This document shows, in pieces, positions 18,865 to 27,170 of a stretch of 64,000 bases of DNA. Source of the DNA: Roseiarcus sp963813555 (GTDB lineage: Bacteria > Pseudomonadota > Alphaproteobacteria > Rhizobiales > Beijerinckiaceae); the NCBI GenBank assembly GCA_963813555.1, contig CAWEZX010000004.1, positions 496,001-560,000 on the forward strand, in the 5' to 3' direction. The notes under the pieces were generated by a model. That model had not been told where the DNA came from. It did no database searches and was given only the letters and a program-made list of their open reading frames with translations. A program made the position numbers and the translations under genes. Every line of letters starts with the position of its first letter. Positions within the stretch are counted from its first letter, which is position 1.

Positions 18865-20625
18865 ATGTCGTCGCCCCCCTTGCGCGAGGCCGCCGAGTCG
18901 TCAAAGGCGTGGCCCTTTGAAGAAGCGCGAAAGTTAATCGAACGTCTTAAGCGCTTCGAACGCAAAGAGGTCATCTTCGAGACCGGCTACGGCCCCTCGG
19001 GTCTGCCGCACCTGGGCACGTTCGGCGAAGTCGCCCGCACAACCATGGTCCGACACGCCTTTCGGGTCCTGACCGGAGACAGCATTAAGACGAGGCTGAT
19101 CGCCTTTTCCGACGACATGGACGGATTGCGCAAGGTTCCGGACAACATCCCGAACCGCGAGCTGATCTTGCCTCACCTCGGCAAGCCGCTGACGCAGGTT
19201 CCCGACCCCTTCGGCGAATATGGCAGCTTCGCCGAACACAATAACGCGCGGCTACGCGCTTTTCTTGACCAGTTCGGATTCGAATACGAATTCATGTCTT
19301 CGACCGAGACGTACAAATCCGGGCGGTTCGATAGAGCCTTGTTGCGGATGCTGAATTGCTTCGACGAGGTGCAAGCCATCATGTTGCCCTCGCTGCGCGA
19401 GGAGCGAGCGGCGACCTATTCGCCCTTCCTGCCAATTCATCCTCGGACAGGCATTGTCATGCAGGCGCCAGTGCTAGCGCATGATTCTGGCGCGGGCACG
19501 ATTCGATGGCGAGACCCGGCGACGGAAGAGGAATTCGAAACGCCGGTGACCGGGGGCAAATGCAAGTTACAGTGGAAGCCGGATTGGGCGATGCGCTGGC
19601 ACGCGCTCGGCGTGGACTATGAAATGGCGGGAAAGGACCTGATCGACTCGGTCAAATTGTCTTCGCGGATCGCGCGGGTTCTGGGATCGGACCCGCCGGC
19701 CGGATTCAACTATGAACTCTTCCTCGACGAGAACGGCCAGAAGATCTCGAAAACGAAGGGCAACGGCCTGACGATTGAACAGTGGCTAGGCTATTCCAGT
19801 CCGCAGAGTCTTTCCCTGTTCATGTTCCAGAAGCCGACGGCAGCGAAGCGGCTTTATTTCGACGTCATTCCACGCACGGTCGATGATTACCTCGGATTTC
19901 TCGAAGCCTATCCACGCCAGGCGTGGAAAGAGCGGCTGGGCAATCCGGTATGGCATATTCATTCCGGAGCGCCGCCGGACCCTGAAGTCCTAACCCACGA
20001 TGGGCGCGGCATGGCGACGATTTCTTTCGCCATGCTGCTCAACTTGGCCGCGGTTTCCAATACAGAAAATCCGTCGGTTCTTTGGGGATTCCTGCGCCGC
20101 TACTCTCCAATGGCTTCGCCGGAGACGCATCCCCGTCTGGATAGCTTGGTTCGCTATGCGGTCGCCTATTTTCGCGACTTCGTCGCGCCCAAAAAGCGCT
20201 ATCGCGAGGCGGACGACGTCGAGCGCAACGTTCTCATGCAGATCTCGTCCAACCTGTCGCAATTGTCGCCAGACGCGAGCGCGGACGAAATCCAGCACGC
20301 GCTCTACGATATCGCACGGCCGATTCCTCGCTATCAGGACCATTCAGTCAAGGGAGCGACGGCCGCGCGGCCCGGAGTCTCGAACGAGTTCTTCAATATG
20401 GTTTACGCTGTGCTTCTGGGCGAGAGCCAGGGGCCACGCTTAGGATCGTTCATCGCGATATACGGACTGGAGGAGACACGGGCGCTGATCGACAAAGCGC
20501 TAGCGGGGGAACTCGTTCGCGAAAAGCAAGGGACGACCTCTTCCTTGGAAGCGACAGCGGCTCGAAGCGCGGAGACGCCAAGCAATCACAACGGGGAGCT
20601 CGAAAGTCGCCGTACTCGCGGTTGA
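18865..20625 (+). CDS. lysK: Class I lysyl-tRNA synthetase
   Basis: Charges tRNA-Lys; 586 residues. Class I signature motifs are present: SGLPHLGTFGE near residue 45 (HIGH-like) and ENGQKISKTKGNG near residue 290 (KMSKS-like). Class I LysRS is typical of archaea and alphaproteobacteria. The start at 18865 is set by AGGAAAAAT before ATG; the longer ORF start at 18808 lacks this. The C-terminal ~30 residues are polar and unconserved. The gene stands alone, 84 bp after the GT2 gene. Confidence 0.93.
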   Translation: MSSPPLREAAESSKAWPFEEARKLIERLKRFERKEVIFETGYGPSGLPHLGTFGEVARTTMVRHAFRVLTGDSIKTRLIAFSDDMDGLRKVPDNIPNRELILPHLGKPLTQVPDPFGEYGSFAEHNNARLRAFLDQFGFEYEFMSSTETYKSGRFDRALLRMLNCFDEVQAIMLPSLREERAATYSPFLPIHPRTGIVMQAPVLAHDSGAGTIRWRDPATEEEFETPVTGGKCKLQWKPDWAMRWHALGVDYEMAGKDLIDSVKLSSRIARVLGSDPPAGFNYELFLDENGQKISKTKGNGLTIEQWLGYSSPQSLSLFMFQKPTAAKRLYFDVIPRTVDDYLGFLEAYPRQAWKERLGNPVWHIHSGAPPDPEVLTHDGRGMATISFAMLLNLAAVSNTENPSVLWGFLRRYSPMASPETHPRLDSLVRYAVAYFRDFVAPKKRYREADDVERNVLMQISSNLSQLSPDASADEIQHALYDIARPIPRYQDHSVKGATAARPGVSNEFFNMVYAVLLGESQGPRLGSFIAIYGLEETRALIDKALAGELVREKQGTTSSLEATAARSAETPSNHNGELESRRTRG

Positions 20626-20957
20626 GCGACTTCAGGTCAGCGGCGAAGCATTCGTCTGAGCGGGCCGCTTCATTTCTCCGGCAGGCCGGCTTTGGTAAGA
20701 TCGGCGATATCACGGTCTGGGATCGAAGGATCGCTGTAGAACCAGGTTGCGCGGAATCTGGCCAGCGCTTTCTACCAAACGTGCGTATTCGTCCCGCGCG
20801 CCCCGGATCGCCCCACGAACCTGATGCTTTCCACAACGCCTGCTCCCCAACACCGCGCGTACGTCTTCCGCCATCACAGAGCCAAGCGAATCAGAGCCCT
20901 GCAGCTTTTTCAAAAGGCCAAACTCGGCGGTATCATGCATCTCTGTGGTGCGGACAC
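20626..20957. other. Non-coding gap with possible gene debris
   Basis: No intact gene is seen between lysK and the PQQ dehydrogenase. On the minus strand a 32-residue open stretch ending at 20661-20690 reads like a protein C-terminus (ATWFYSDPSIPDRDIADLTK, then a stop), but its upstream frame is closed and I cannot name a family. It may be a decayed gene. Confidence 0.3.
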
Positions 20958-22856
20958 TCAGAAATCTCTTTTTAGATAGTCCGCCAGATCGGCGGCTTGT
21001 CTGGCGTCTAGCTGCGCCGGATACAGCTTGGGCATCGGCGGAGCAGGGTTCTCGATCTGCGCTACTATTTCTGCGAGACTCAAACGAGTTCCCACCTTCA
21101 GCAGCGCCGGTCCGGTCGCGCCCTCGCCGTGCGCTCCGTGGCAAGCGGCGCAGCTCTGGGTGTAGAGGGCGGCCCCTCGCAGTGGATCGCCTGAACTAGG
21201 CTCCAGGGCCGCCGCCGTAGTGGGCGCTGAAGGCGGAATTGAGGTCTTCTTGGAACTGGACTGCTGCGTGCCCCCCTGCAGTGCATAGACGACGATGCTG
21301 GGCTTGCCGAGTTCGCCGAAAGTCAGCCGTGAGACGTTACCGGATGTGCTCGCGACATATTGGCGGCCGTCTATAGAATAAGTAATGACGCCACCCGCTA
21401 AGGCGCCTCCCGTATCCAACTTGCGCAACAGCTTGCCGGTTTTCGAGTCCAGCACCAGGAGATTACCGACCATGTCCCCGGTAAGGACGACCCCGCCGGC
21501 AGTTGGTGTGACGCCCGCCACAACCGGGCCGTCGGCGTTATAACGCCAGCGGATCTCCCCGGTATCGGGGTCGAGCGCATCGACCCAACCCTTGGCTGGC
21601 CCCGTCATCTTGAATAAGCCCCCCATGTAAAACTGGCCGGGAGTGAAGTGCTGCTGCTTTGCGGTCAGGATGTTGCACCAGTCGACCGCTGGCACGATGA
21701 CCGCCTTGTTCAGGACGTCGTAGGCTGGGCCGTTCCATTCGGTGCCGCCGAGCGCGCCGGGACAGACATACACGCCGGCTTCAGTCGGCGTCGCGCCCTG
21801 GTTTTGTATTGTCGTAATCGCGGTCCGGAACACCAGCTGGTGGGTGTCGCGATCTACGCCGTAGACATGCCCGTCCTTGCCCGCCAGCGCCACCATCCTT
21901 CGGCCCTGGCTGTTGTAGTACAGCATCGGAGCGGCGGCGAGGTCGAGGTCGTTGCCGTCGTGGGGCGTCAATTGGTACCACCATTTCAGTCTGCCCGTCC
22001 GCGCATCCAGGACCACAACGCCATCGGTGAAGAGGTCCTCACCGGGGCGGCGGTCTGGTGTGAAGTCTGGCGACGGATTTCCGACCGGGACGAAAACCTC
22101 TCCCGAAGCCAGATCGACCGTGTAAGTCGTCCATGACCCACCGCCGCCGGTCTGCGCGGCTCCTGCCTCTTTCCACGTGTCGGCCCCCTGCTCATCGCCA
22201 ATGGGGATCGTGTTGAACCGCCAAATCTCACGGCCGGTTATGGCGTCGAAGCCCATGACCCTGCCACGGATGCCCCAGTCTCCACCCGCCGTCCCGACGA
22301 TGATCACTCCCTCCCAGGCGGTCGGAGCGGCACTGATGAACTCACTCTGCCTGGGATCGGCTACAGCTTCCTTCCAAATCACTTCGCCGGTCCGCGCGTC
22401 CAGCGCCATCAGCAATCCGTCCGGCGTTCCCCGAAAGACCCGGCCGTTCTGAAATGCGACACCCCGGTTGGTGCTAAATACCTCCGTTTCCCGCGGGGCA
22501 GAGTGGTTGCTCCATCGTACCCCGCAAGTGGTCGGATCGATTGCAAATGTATCGTGCGACGTGGTCACGTAGAGTGTGTCGTTGACCATCAGCGGACCGG
22601 CTTGCAGCGAACCACGATCGGCGACTTGCACCCGGCAGACTTCAGCGAGCTGGTTGGTGTTCTCTGGCGTCACTTGGGTAAGTGGCGAAAACCGTTGTCC
22701 ATCAAGGGTGCCGTTGTAGTTCGGCCATTCCGCGCCGATAGTGGGCGCGCTTCCCTGGGCGGAAGCGGACACTTGGCCGCCGAGCGCGAACAGGGCCAGC
22801 GAGGCAATTGCTACATGCACGCGACGGCGCAGAAGTCCGGGGCGATGTCTGGCCAT
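20958..22856 (-). CDS. Secreted PQQ-dependent dehydrogenase with C-terminal cytochrome c domain
   Basis: Quinohemoprotein of 632 residues. A signal peptide (VHVAIASLALFALGGQVSASA) is followed by an eight-bladed beta-propeller with repeats such as VVVLDARTGRLKWWYQL and VDALDPDTGEIRWRYN. A cytochrome c domain holds one heme site, QSCAACHGAHGEG, near residue 570. Type II quinohemoprotein alcohol dehydrogenases share this layout; the heme passes electrons from PQQ to the respiratory chain. HDGNDLDLA matches the catalytic-Asp region and keeps the extra Asp two residues on that marks lanthanide-dependent XoxF-type enzymes. The start at 22856 is chosen for its GGAGG ribosome-binding site; the ORF begins 20 codons earlier. 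Substrate unknown. Confidence 0.85.
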   Translation of the reverse strand: MARHRPGLLRRRVHVAIASLALFALGGQVSASAQGSAPTIGAEWPNYNGTLDGQRFSPLTQVTPENTNQLAEVCRVQVADRGSLQAGPLMVNDTLYVTTSHDTFAIDPTTCGVRWSNHSAPRETEVFSTNRGVAFQNGRVFRGTPDGLLMALDARTGEVIWKEAVADPRQSEFISAAPTAWEGVIIVGTAGGDWGIRGRVMGFDAITGREIWRFNTIPIGDEQGADTWKEAGAAQTGGGGSWTTYTVDLASGEVFVPVGNPSPDFTPDRRPGEDLFTDGVVVLDARTGRLKWWYQLTPHDGNDLDLAAAPMLYYNSQGRRMVALAGKDGHVYGVDRDTHQLVFRTAITTIQNQGATPTEAGVYVCPGALGGTEWNGPAYDVLNKAVIVPAVDWCNILTAKQQHFTPGQFYMGGLFKMTGPAKGWVDALDPDTGEIRWRYNADGPVVAGVTPTAGGVVLTGDMVGNLLVLDSKTGKLLRKLDTGGALAGGVITYSIDGRQYVASTSGNVSRLTFGELGKPSIVVYALQGGTQQSSSKKTSIPPSAPTTAAALEPSSGDPLRGAALYTQSCAACHGAHGEGATGPALLKVGTRLSLAEIVAQIENPAPPMPKLYPAQLDARQAADLADYLKRDF

Positions 22857-23089
22857 TTTTTCTTGTCCTCCTTCGTATTCGGATCCGCACATTGAGATCG
22901 CGTGTGCAACCAGCATGCCAAGCAGAAGACCGAGTAAGACTCACCGGCAGGGCCATGAGCAACCGAACGACAACATCTGGATGTCTGTTTGCAGGACGAC
23001 ACACCGTCCAGAAAGTGAACAGTCACAGCCTAATCTGGAGATTGCTTCACCTATGAGGCTGTCCGGGTGCAATGGTGTGTGATGACGAT

Positions 23090-23260
23090 CCTCTCTCCGG
23101 GCCGACGCCGATGCCGTCCGAACGACTTCTTCCCGGCTGGCAAGAAGCGGGTGCGATCACTTGGCGATGGAACACGTTGGAGCGACTCTCTTGCGGGGCC
23201 TCGCCCGCGGGCTGGGGCTTCCCGAGAATGAGTTCGAGAAGCCCTTCCTCGGCGGAGCCG
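23090..23260 (+). pseudogene. Isopenicillin-N-synthase-like 2OG-Fe(II) oxygenase remnant
   Basis: One frame gives GPTPMPSERLLPGWQEAGAI and the next AMEHVGATLLRGLARGLGLP then ENEFEKPF. These two pieces in order match the middle of 2-oxoglutarate/Fe(II) oxygenases of the isopenicillin N synthase type (WP..PGFR...A...L...L.R.LALGLGLPE..F). There is a frame change near 23155 and no start, HxD iron motif or C-terminus in view. The rest of the 22857-23488 gap shows no gene I can support. Confidence 0.5.
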
Positions 23261-23488
23261 CTGTTCGTGCCCAGAGTGCGAAGCGGAGAGAACAGTCGAA
23301 ACGAAACGGCGATCGAGTCCCTGAAAACACACGATCACAAGAAATCATCAATTTCGTGGCCCAATGATTTCAATACCCTGCGGCCCCCCTTGCGAAAGGA
23401 CTCGTTTCGGTTGGCGAAAAATCCCCTTCGTTTTGGGCTACTCTACGAACAACTCGGGGCAGATATGGTTCGGCATGGCGCCTTGGCC

Positions 23489-24471
23489 TCACTCCGCCCG
23501 TCCGCTGCGGAACGCCTCGACGGTCTGCATCACGCCGCGCAGTTCCGCCAGGCCCTTGAGGCGGCCGATGAACGAATACCCCGGATTGACGCGCTTCTTT
23601 CCGTCATCGCCGAGCAGGTGGCCATGGTCGGGACGCATTGGGATTTCCGCGTCGGCGCGCCCCTCCGCGCGGCGGCGGTCCTCCTCCGACATCAGCGCCG
23701 CGACCAGGCGGACCATGTCGGTTTCGCCGGCGAGGTGGTCGGCTTCGAAAAACGAGCCGTCGGGCTCTCGCTTGACGTTGCGCAGATGGGCGAAATGCAC
23801 CCGTGGACCGAACTCGCGCGTCATGGCGACGAGATCGTTCCGAGGGTTGGAGCCGAACGAGCCGGCGCAGAGCGTCACTCCATTGGCCAGAGATGGAACG
23901 GCCTCAAACAGCTCGCGCAGGTCCTCGGCGGTCGACATGACCCGCGGCAGGCCGAAGATCGGGAACGCCGGATCGTCGGGATGGATGGCGAGGCGCGCGC
24001 CGCCGCGACGCGCTCCGGCGCATAGTCGCCCTCGGCTTTGTCGCGTTCGAGGATGAAGAGGTCGTAAGTGGCGTACTCGACCGCGTCGAAGCGCAGCGCC
24101 GTCCCGTCGCTGGCGAGGGGCCAGTTGAGATCGGTGCGCGTCCAATCGGTAATGGCCATGAAGTTGTAGCAGAAGGTCTTAACCCCGGCGCGCGCCGCGT
24201 TGCGGATCGATTGCTTGTGGTTGTCAATTCTGGCGCGAAAGGCGCCGCTGCGCGTCTTGATCTCCTCGCCGACGCCAATACTCTCGACCACCGACCAGAC
24301 GAGGCCGCCGGCCTCGATCTCGGCCCGGCGCTTCAAGAGTTCGTCTTCGCTCCAGACCTCGCCTCGGTTCATGTGATGCAGCGCGCTGACAACGCCGACG
24401 GCGCCGGCCTGAGCGACGTTGTTAAGGCTGACTGGATCGTCCGGTCCAAACCAGCGCCAAGTCTGCAGCAT
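23489..24471 (-). pseudogene. uxuA: Mannonate dehydratase with internal out-of-frame deletion
   Basis: D-mannonate dehydratase turns D-mannonate into 2-keto-3-deoxygluconate in glucuronate breakdown. The first frame (from ATG 24471) has MLQTWRWFGPDDPVSLNNVA, LHHMNRGEVW and CYNFMAITDWTRTDLNWP. At about 23995-24010 the frame switches; the second frame starts at AIHPDDPAFPIFGLPRVMST and runs to 23489 with MRPDHGHLLGDD. Full-length UxuA proteins are ~390 residues, while the joined pieces are only ~325, and the lost part is the segment before HPDDP. So there is a deletion of roughly 60-80 codons as well as a frame change. The junction sits in a GC-rich repeat (GCGGCGGCGCGCG). It is probably non-functional. 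Confidence 0.8.
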
Positions 24472-24538
24472 CAGTTCCTCCCTGTACGTTTCTATCCTTC
24501 CCCTCTCCCTTTCGGGACGAGGGTTCGTGGGCGAAGGG

Positions 24539-25492
24539 CTAAATCTTCCGCCCCATCGCCAAGAACTTCTCCGCCCGCGCGTCGCGCAATTCGTCTGGCC
24601 CCATGTTGTGCAGCGATCTGAGCGCCTCGGCTATCGCACGGCCGGCGGACGCGATCGCCGCCGCCGGATCGCGGTGCGCGCCCCCGAGCGGCTCGGGAAT
24701 GACGCCGTCGATGATGCCGAACTTGATGAGGTCCTGGGCGGTGATCTTCATGCCGGTCGCCGCTTCCTGCGCGCGCGACGAATCGCGCCAGAGAATCGAG
24801 GCGGCCGCTTCGGGCGAGGCCACGGTGTAGATTGAATGTTCGAGCATCAGCACAATGTTGCAGGCGGCGATCGCCAGCGCGCCGCCGGAGCCGCCTTCGC
24901 CGATGACCAACGCGACATTGGGCACGCCGAGTGAAAGACACGCATCGGTCGAGCGGGCGATGGCCTCGGCCTGGCCGCGCTCCTCGGCTTCGACGCCCGG
25001 AAAAGCGCCCGCGGTGTCGATGAGCGAAATCACCGGCAGGCCAAAGCGGTCGGCAAGCTGCATCAGCCGCGTAGCCTTGCGATAACCCTCCGGGCGCGCC
25101 ATGCCGAAATTGTGCCGCACCCGGCTCGCCGTGTCGTCGCCTTTCTCTTGCCCTAGGATACAGACCAATTCGCCCTCGAATCGTCCAAGACCGCCGACGA
25201 TCGCTTCGTCCTCGCCGAAATAGCGGTCGCCGGCGAGCGGGGTGAATTCGGCGATGAGGCCTTTGATGTAGTCGCCGAACCGCGGGCGACCTTGTGCGCG
25301 CGCGACCAGCGTCTTCTGCCACGGCGTCAGGCTGGCGTAGAGATCGGCCAGCGTCTTTTCCGCTCTGGCCTCGAGCTTCGCCACTTCCTCGGCGAGCGCG
25401 GGCGAATCGCCCTTCTCCGCGACGGCGCGCATTTCATCGAGACGGGCCTCGATATCGGCGACCGTCGTTTCAAAGCTGAGATAGGTGCGCAT
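24539..25492 (-). CDS. accA: Acetyl-CoA carboxylase carboxyltransferase subunit alpha
   Basis: Alpha half of the carboxyltransferase that makes malonyl-CoA for fatty-acid synthesis, working with AccD. It has 317 residues, the usual length. It starts MRTYLSFETTVADIEARLDE, with a helical N-terminus, then the crotonase fold: RKATRLMQLADRFGLPVISL, IDTAGAFPGVEAEERGQAEA, GEGGSGGALAIA and MLEHSIYTVASPEAAASILW. The ATG at 25492 is the family start; the ORF runs further upstream only because the tRNA region is open. It seems intact. Confidence 0.93.
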   Translation of the reverse strand: MRTYLSFETTVADIEARLDEMRAVAEKGDSPALAEEVAKLEARAEKTLADLYASLTPWQKTLVARAQGRPRFGDYIKGLIAEFTPLAGDRYFGEDEAIVGGLGRFEGELVCILGQEKGDDTASRVRHNFGMARPEGYRKATRLMQLADRFGLPVISLIDTAGAFPGVEAEERGQAEAIARSTDACLSLGVPNVALVIGEGGSGGALAIAACNIVLMLEHSIYTVASPEAAASILWRDSSRAQEAATGMKITAQDLIKFGIIDGVIPEPLGGAHRDPAAAIASAGRAIAEALRSLHNMGPDELRDARAEKFLAMGRKI

Positions 25493-25630
25493 CCGGTCCT
25501 TGCGGCGAACCGCACGGGGGGTGGGCGCGGCGCGCGGAAACTGGCGAGGGGAGGCGGCGAAGTCAAGCCAGCGCGTGGAGCGCGCCCACCCTTGCGTCCG
25601 GGCGCGGGTTGCGGCATGAACGGCGCTCGG

Positions 25631-25706
25631 AGGAGTGTAGCTCAATTGGTAGAGCACCGGTCTCCAAAACCGGGGGTTGGGGGTTCGAGTCCCTCCTCTC
25701 CTGCCA
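25631..25706 (+). tRNA. tRNA-Trp (anticodon CCA)
   Basis: A 76-nt cloverleaf with encoded CCA. The D-arm is GCTC...GAGC, the anticodon stem is CCGGT/ACCGG around CTCCAAA (anticodon CCA), and the T-arm has TTCGAGT. The acceptor AGGAGTG pairs with CTCTCCT except for one U-U mismatch. It is on the strand opposite to accA. Confidence 0.93.
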
Positions 25707-25737
25707 TCCGTTGCTTCAAGCGAGCGAGGCGATCCGA

Positions 25738-25811
25738 GCGGGCGTAGTTCAATGGTAGAACGGAAGCTTCCCAAGCTTCATACGAGGGTTCGATTCCCTT
25801 CGCCCGCTCCA
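25738..25811 (+). tRNA. tRNA-Gly (anticodon CCC)
   Basis: A 74-nt cloverleaf with encoded CCA. The acceptor GCGGGCG/CGCCCGC is perfect, the anticodon stem GAAGC/GCTTC encloses TTCCCAA (anticodon CCC), and the T-loop is TTCGATT. It lies 31 bp after tRNA-Trp and the two may share a transcript. Confidence 0.93.
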
Positions 25812-25917
25812 ATCTCATAGTGAATATTTGGCCCGCCGATTTGCGCGTTGCATAGTTGCGCAACAATCGCCGGTAGTTGAGCGTTCAACAAACGTGTCCG
25901 TGTCCGATGAGGCGTCT

Positions 25918-27109
25918 ATGCCTGAGTCCGAGGCGAACGGGGTGAAATCCCGCTGGGCCGAACAACGCCCCGCGTTCGAAAGAATTGCTCTCCTTTTGCA
26001 GGGCGGCGGTTCTCTCGGCGCCTACCAGGCCGGTGCCTTTCAGGCGCTCGCCGAAGCCAACCTGCAACCCGATTGGGTCGCCGGCATTTCGATCGGCTCG
26101 ATGAACTCCGCTCTGATCGCCGGAAACCCGCCGGAGAAGCGGGTCGAGAGACTGAGGGCGTTTTGGGAAGAAATCACCGCGCCGCCGCTGGGCCCGCTCG
26201 GAATCACCGTTGGTCCCTCGGTAGAACTTCCCGACCCCAAGTCCCATTCCATCGCCAATCAAATGGGCGCGGCTTCCAACGTGCTCTTCGGCGCGCCACA
26301 CTTCTTCCGTCCACGGATGCCGCCGCCTTACCTGGTTCCTCCGACCAGTCCTAAAACGCTCAGCTATTATGACACCTCCCCTTTGAAAGCCACGCTCGAA
26401 CGCCTTGTGGATTTTGACCGGATCAATGCTGGAACGATGCGGTTCAGCGTAGGCGCCACGAATATGCGGAGCGGGGAACAGATTTATTTCGACAATACGA
26501 ACAGCCGCATTGGCCCGGAACATGTGATGGCAAGCGGCGCCCTTCCTCCCGGCCTTCCCCCGCAGGAAATCGAAGGCGAATTGTATTGGGACGGCGGCCT
26601 GGTTTCCAACACGCCGCTGCGATGGGTGCTCGAACTCGACGCCCCGGAAAGACACGCTCGCTTTTCAGATCGATATCTGGAGCAGGCAGGGCGAGTTGCC
26701 GCGCGACTTCGTTCACGCTGCGCTCCGCGAGAAGGAGATCCATTACGCCAGCAGAACCCAGGTCCTCACTGATCAATTCAAGGCTCACCAGAAGCTCCGC
26801 ATCGCCGCCGCGGAACTCCTTAAGCAGCTCCCAAATGATTTACGAAGCTCTCCGAAGGCAAGGCGGGTCTCTGAGCTGGTTGATGAAACGGTCTATAATA
26901 TTGTTCACCTGATCTACCACAGCAAAGCTTATGAAGGCTTCTCCGCGGATTTCGAATTCTCACGCCGATCCATGGAGGAGCATTGGAAGGCGGGTTACGC
27001 AGACGCCATCCGCAGCTTGAGCCATCCAGAGATCATGCAACGCCCGGGCAAGGCCGACGGTGTTCGTACTTTCGATTGGTCAAAAGCTGGACCCAATGCA
27101 AATTCGTGA
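25918..27109 (+). pseudogene. Patatin-like phospholipase, single-base frameshift
   Basis: Serine lipid hydrolase of the patatin family. The first frame has the oxyanion loop LLLQGGGSLGAYQAGAFQAL, the nucleophile elbow GISIGSMNSA and the catalytic Asp in YWDGGLVSNTPL. Near 26640-26650, in GACGCCCCGG, the frame changes; dropping one C restores DTLAFQIDIWSRQGELPRDF. The second frame then runs to 27109 with the C-terminal DUF3734-like region. Start at ATG 25918 follows GATGAGG; an ATG at 25828 is also open. As the change is in a C4 run, a sequence error is quite possible. The enzyme would be ~395 residues. Confidence 0.8.
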
Positions 27110-27170
27110 CGAGCCGCTGACGCAATTGTTGTCATCTTCCTTAGCGTTATAATATCCAGCGGAGATCTCA

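Noticed and set aside
23072..24025. 317-residue plus-strand ORF
   Set aside because: Its first part overlaps the oxygenase remnant and the rest is antisense to uxuA; no single domain spans it.
25492..25774. N-terminal extension of accA across the tRNA genes
   Set aside because: The extension reads through tRNA-Trp antisense, and the family starts at MRTYLSFE.
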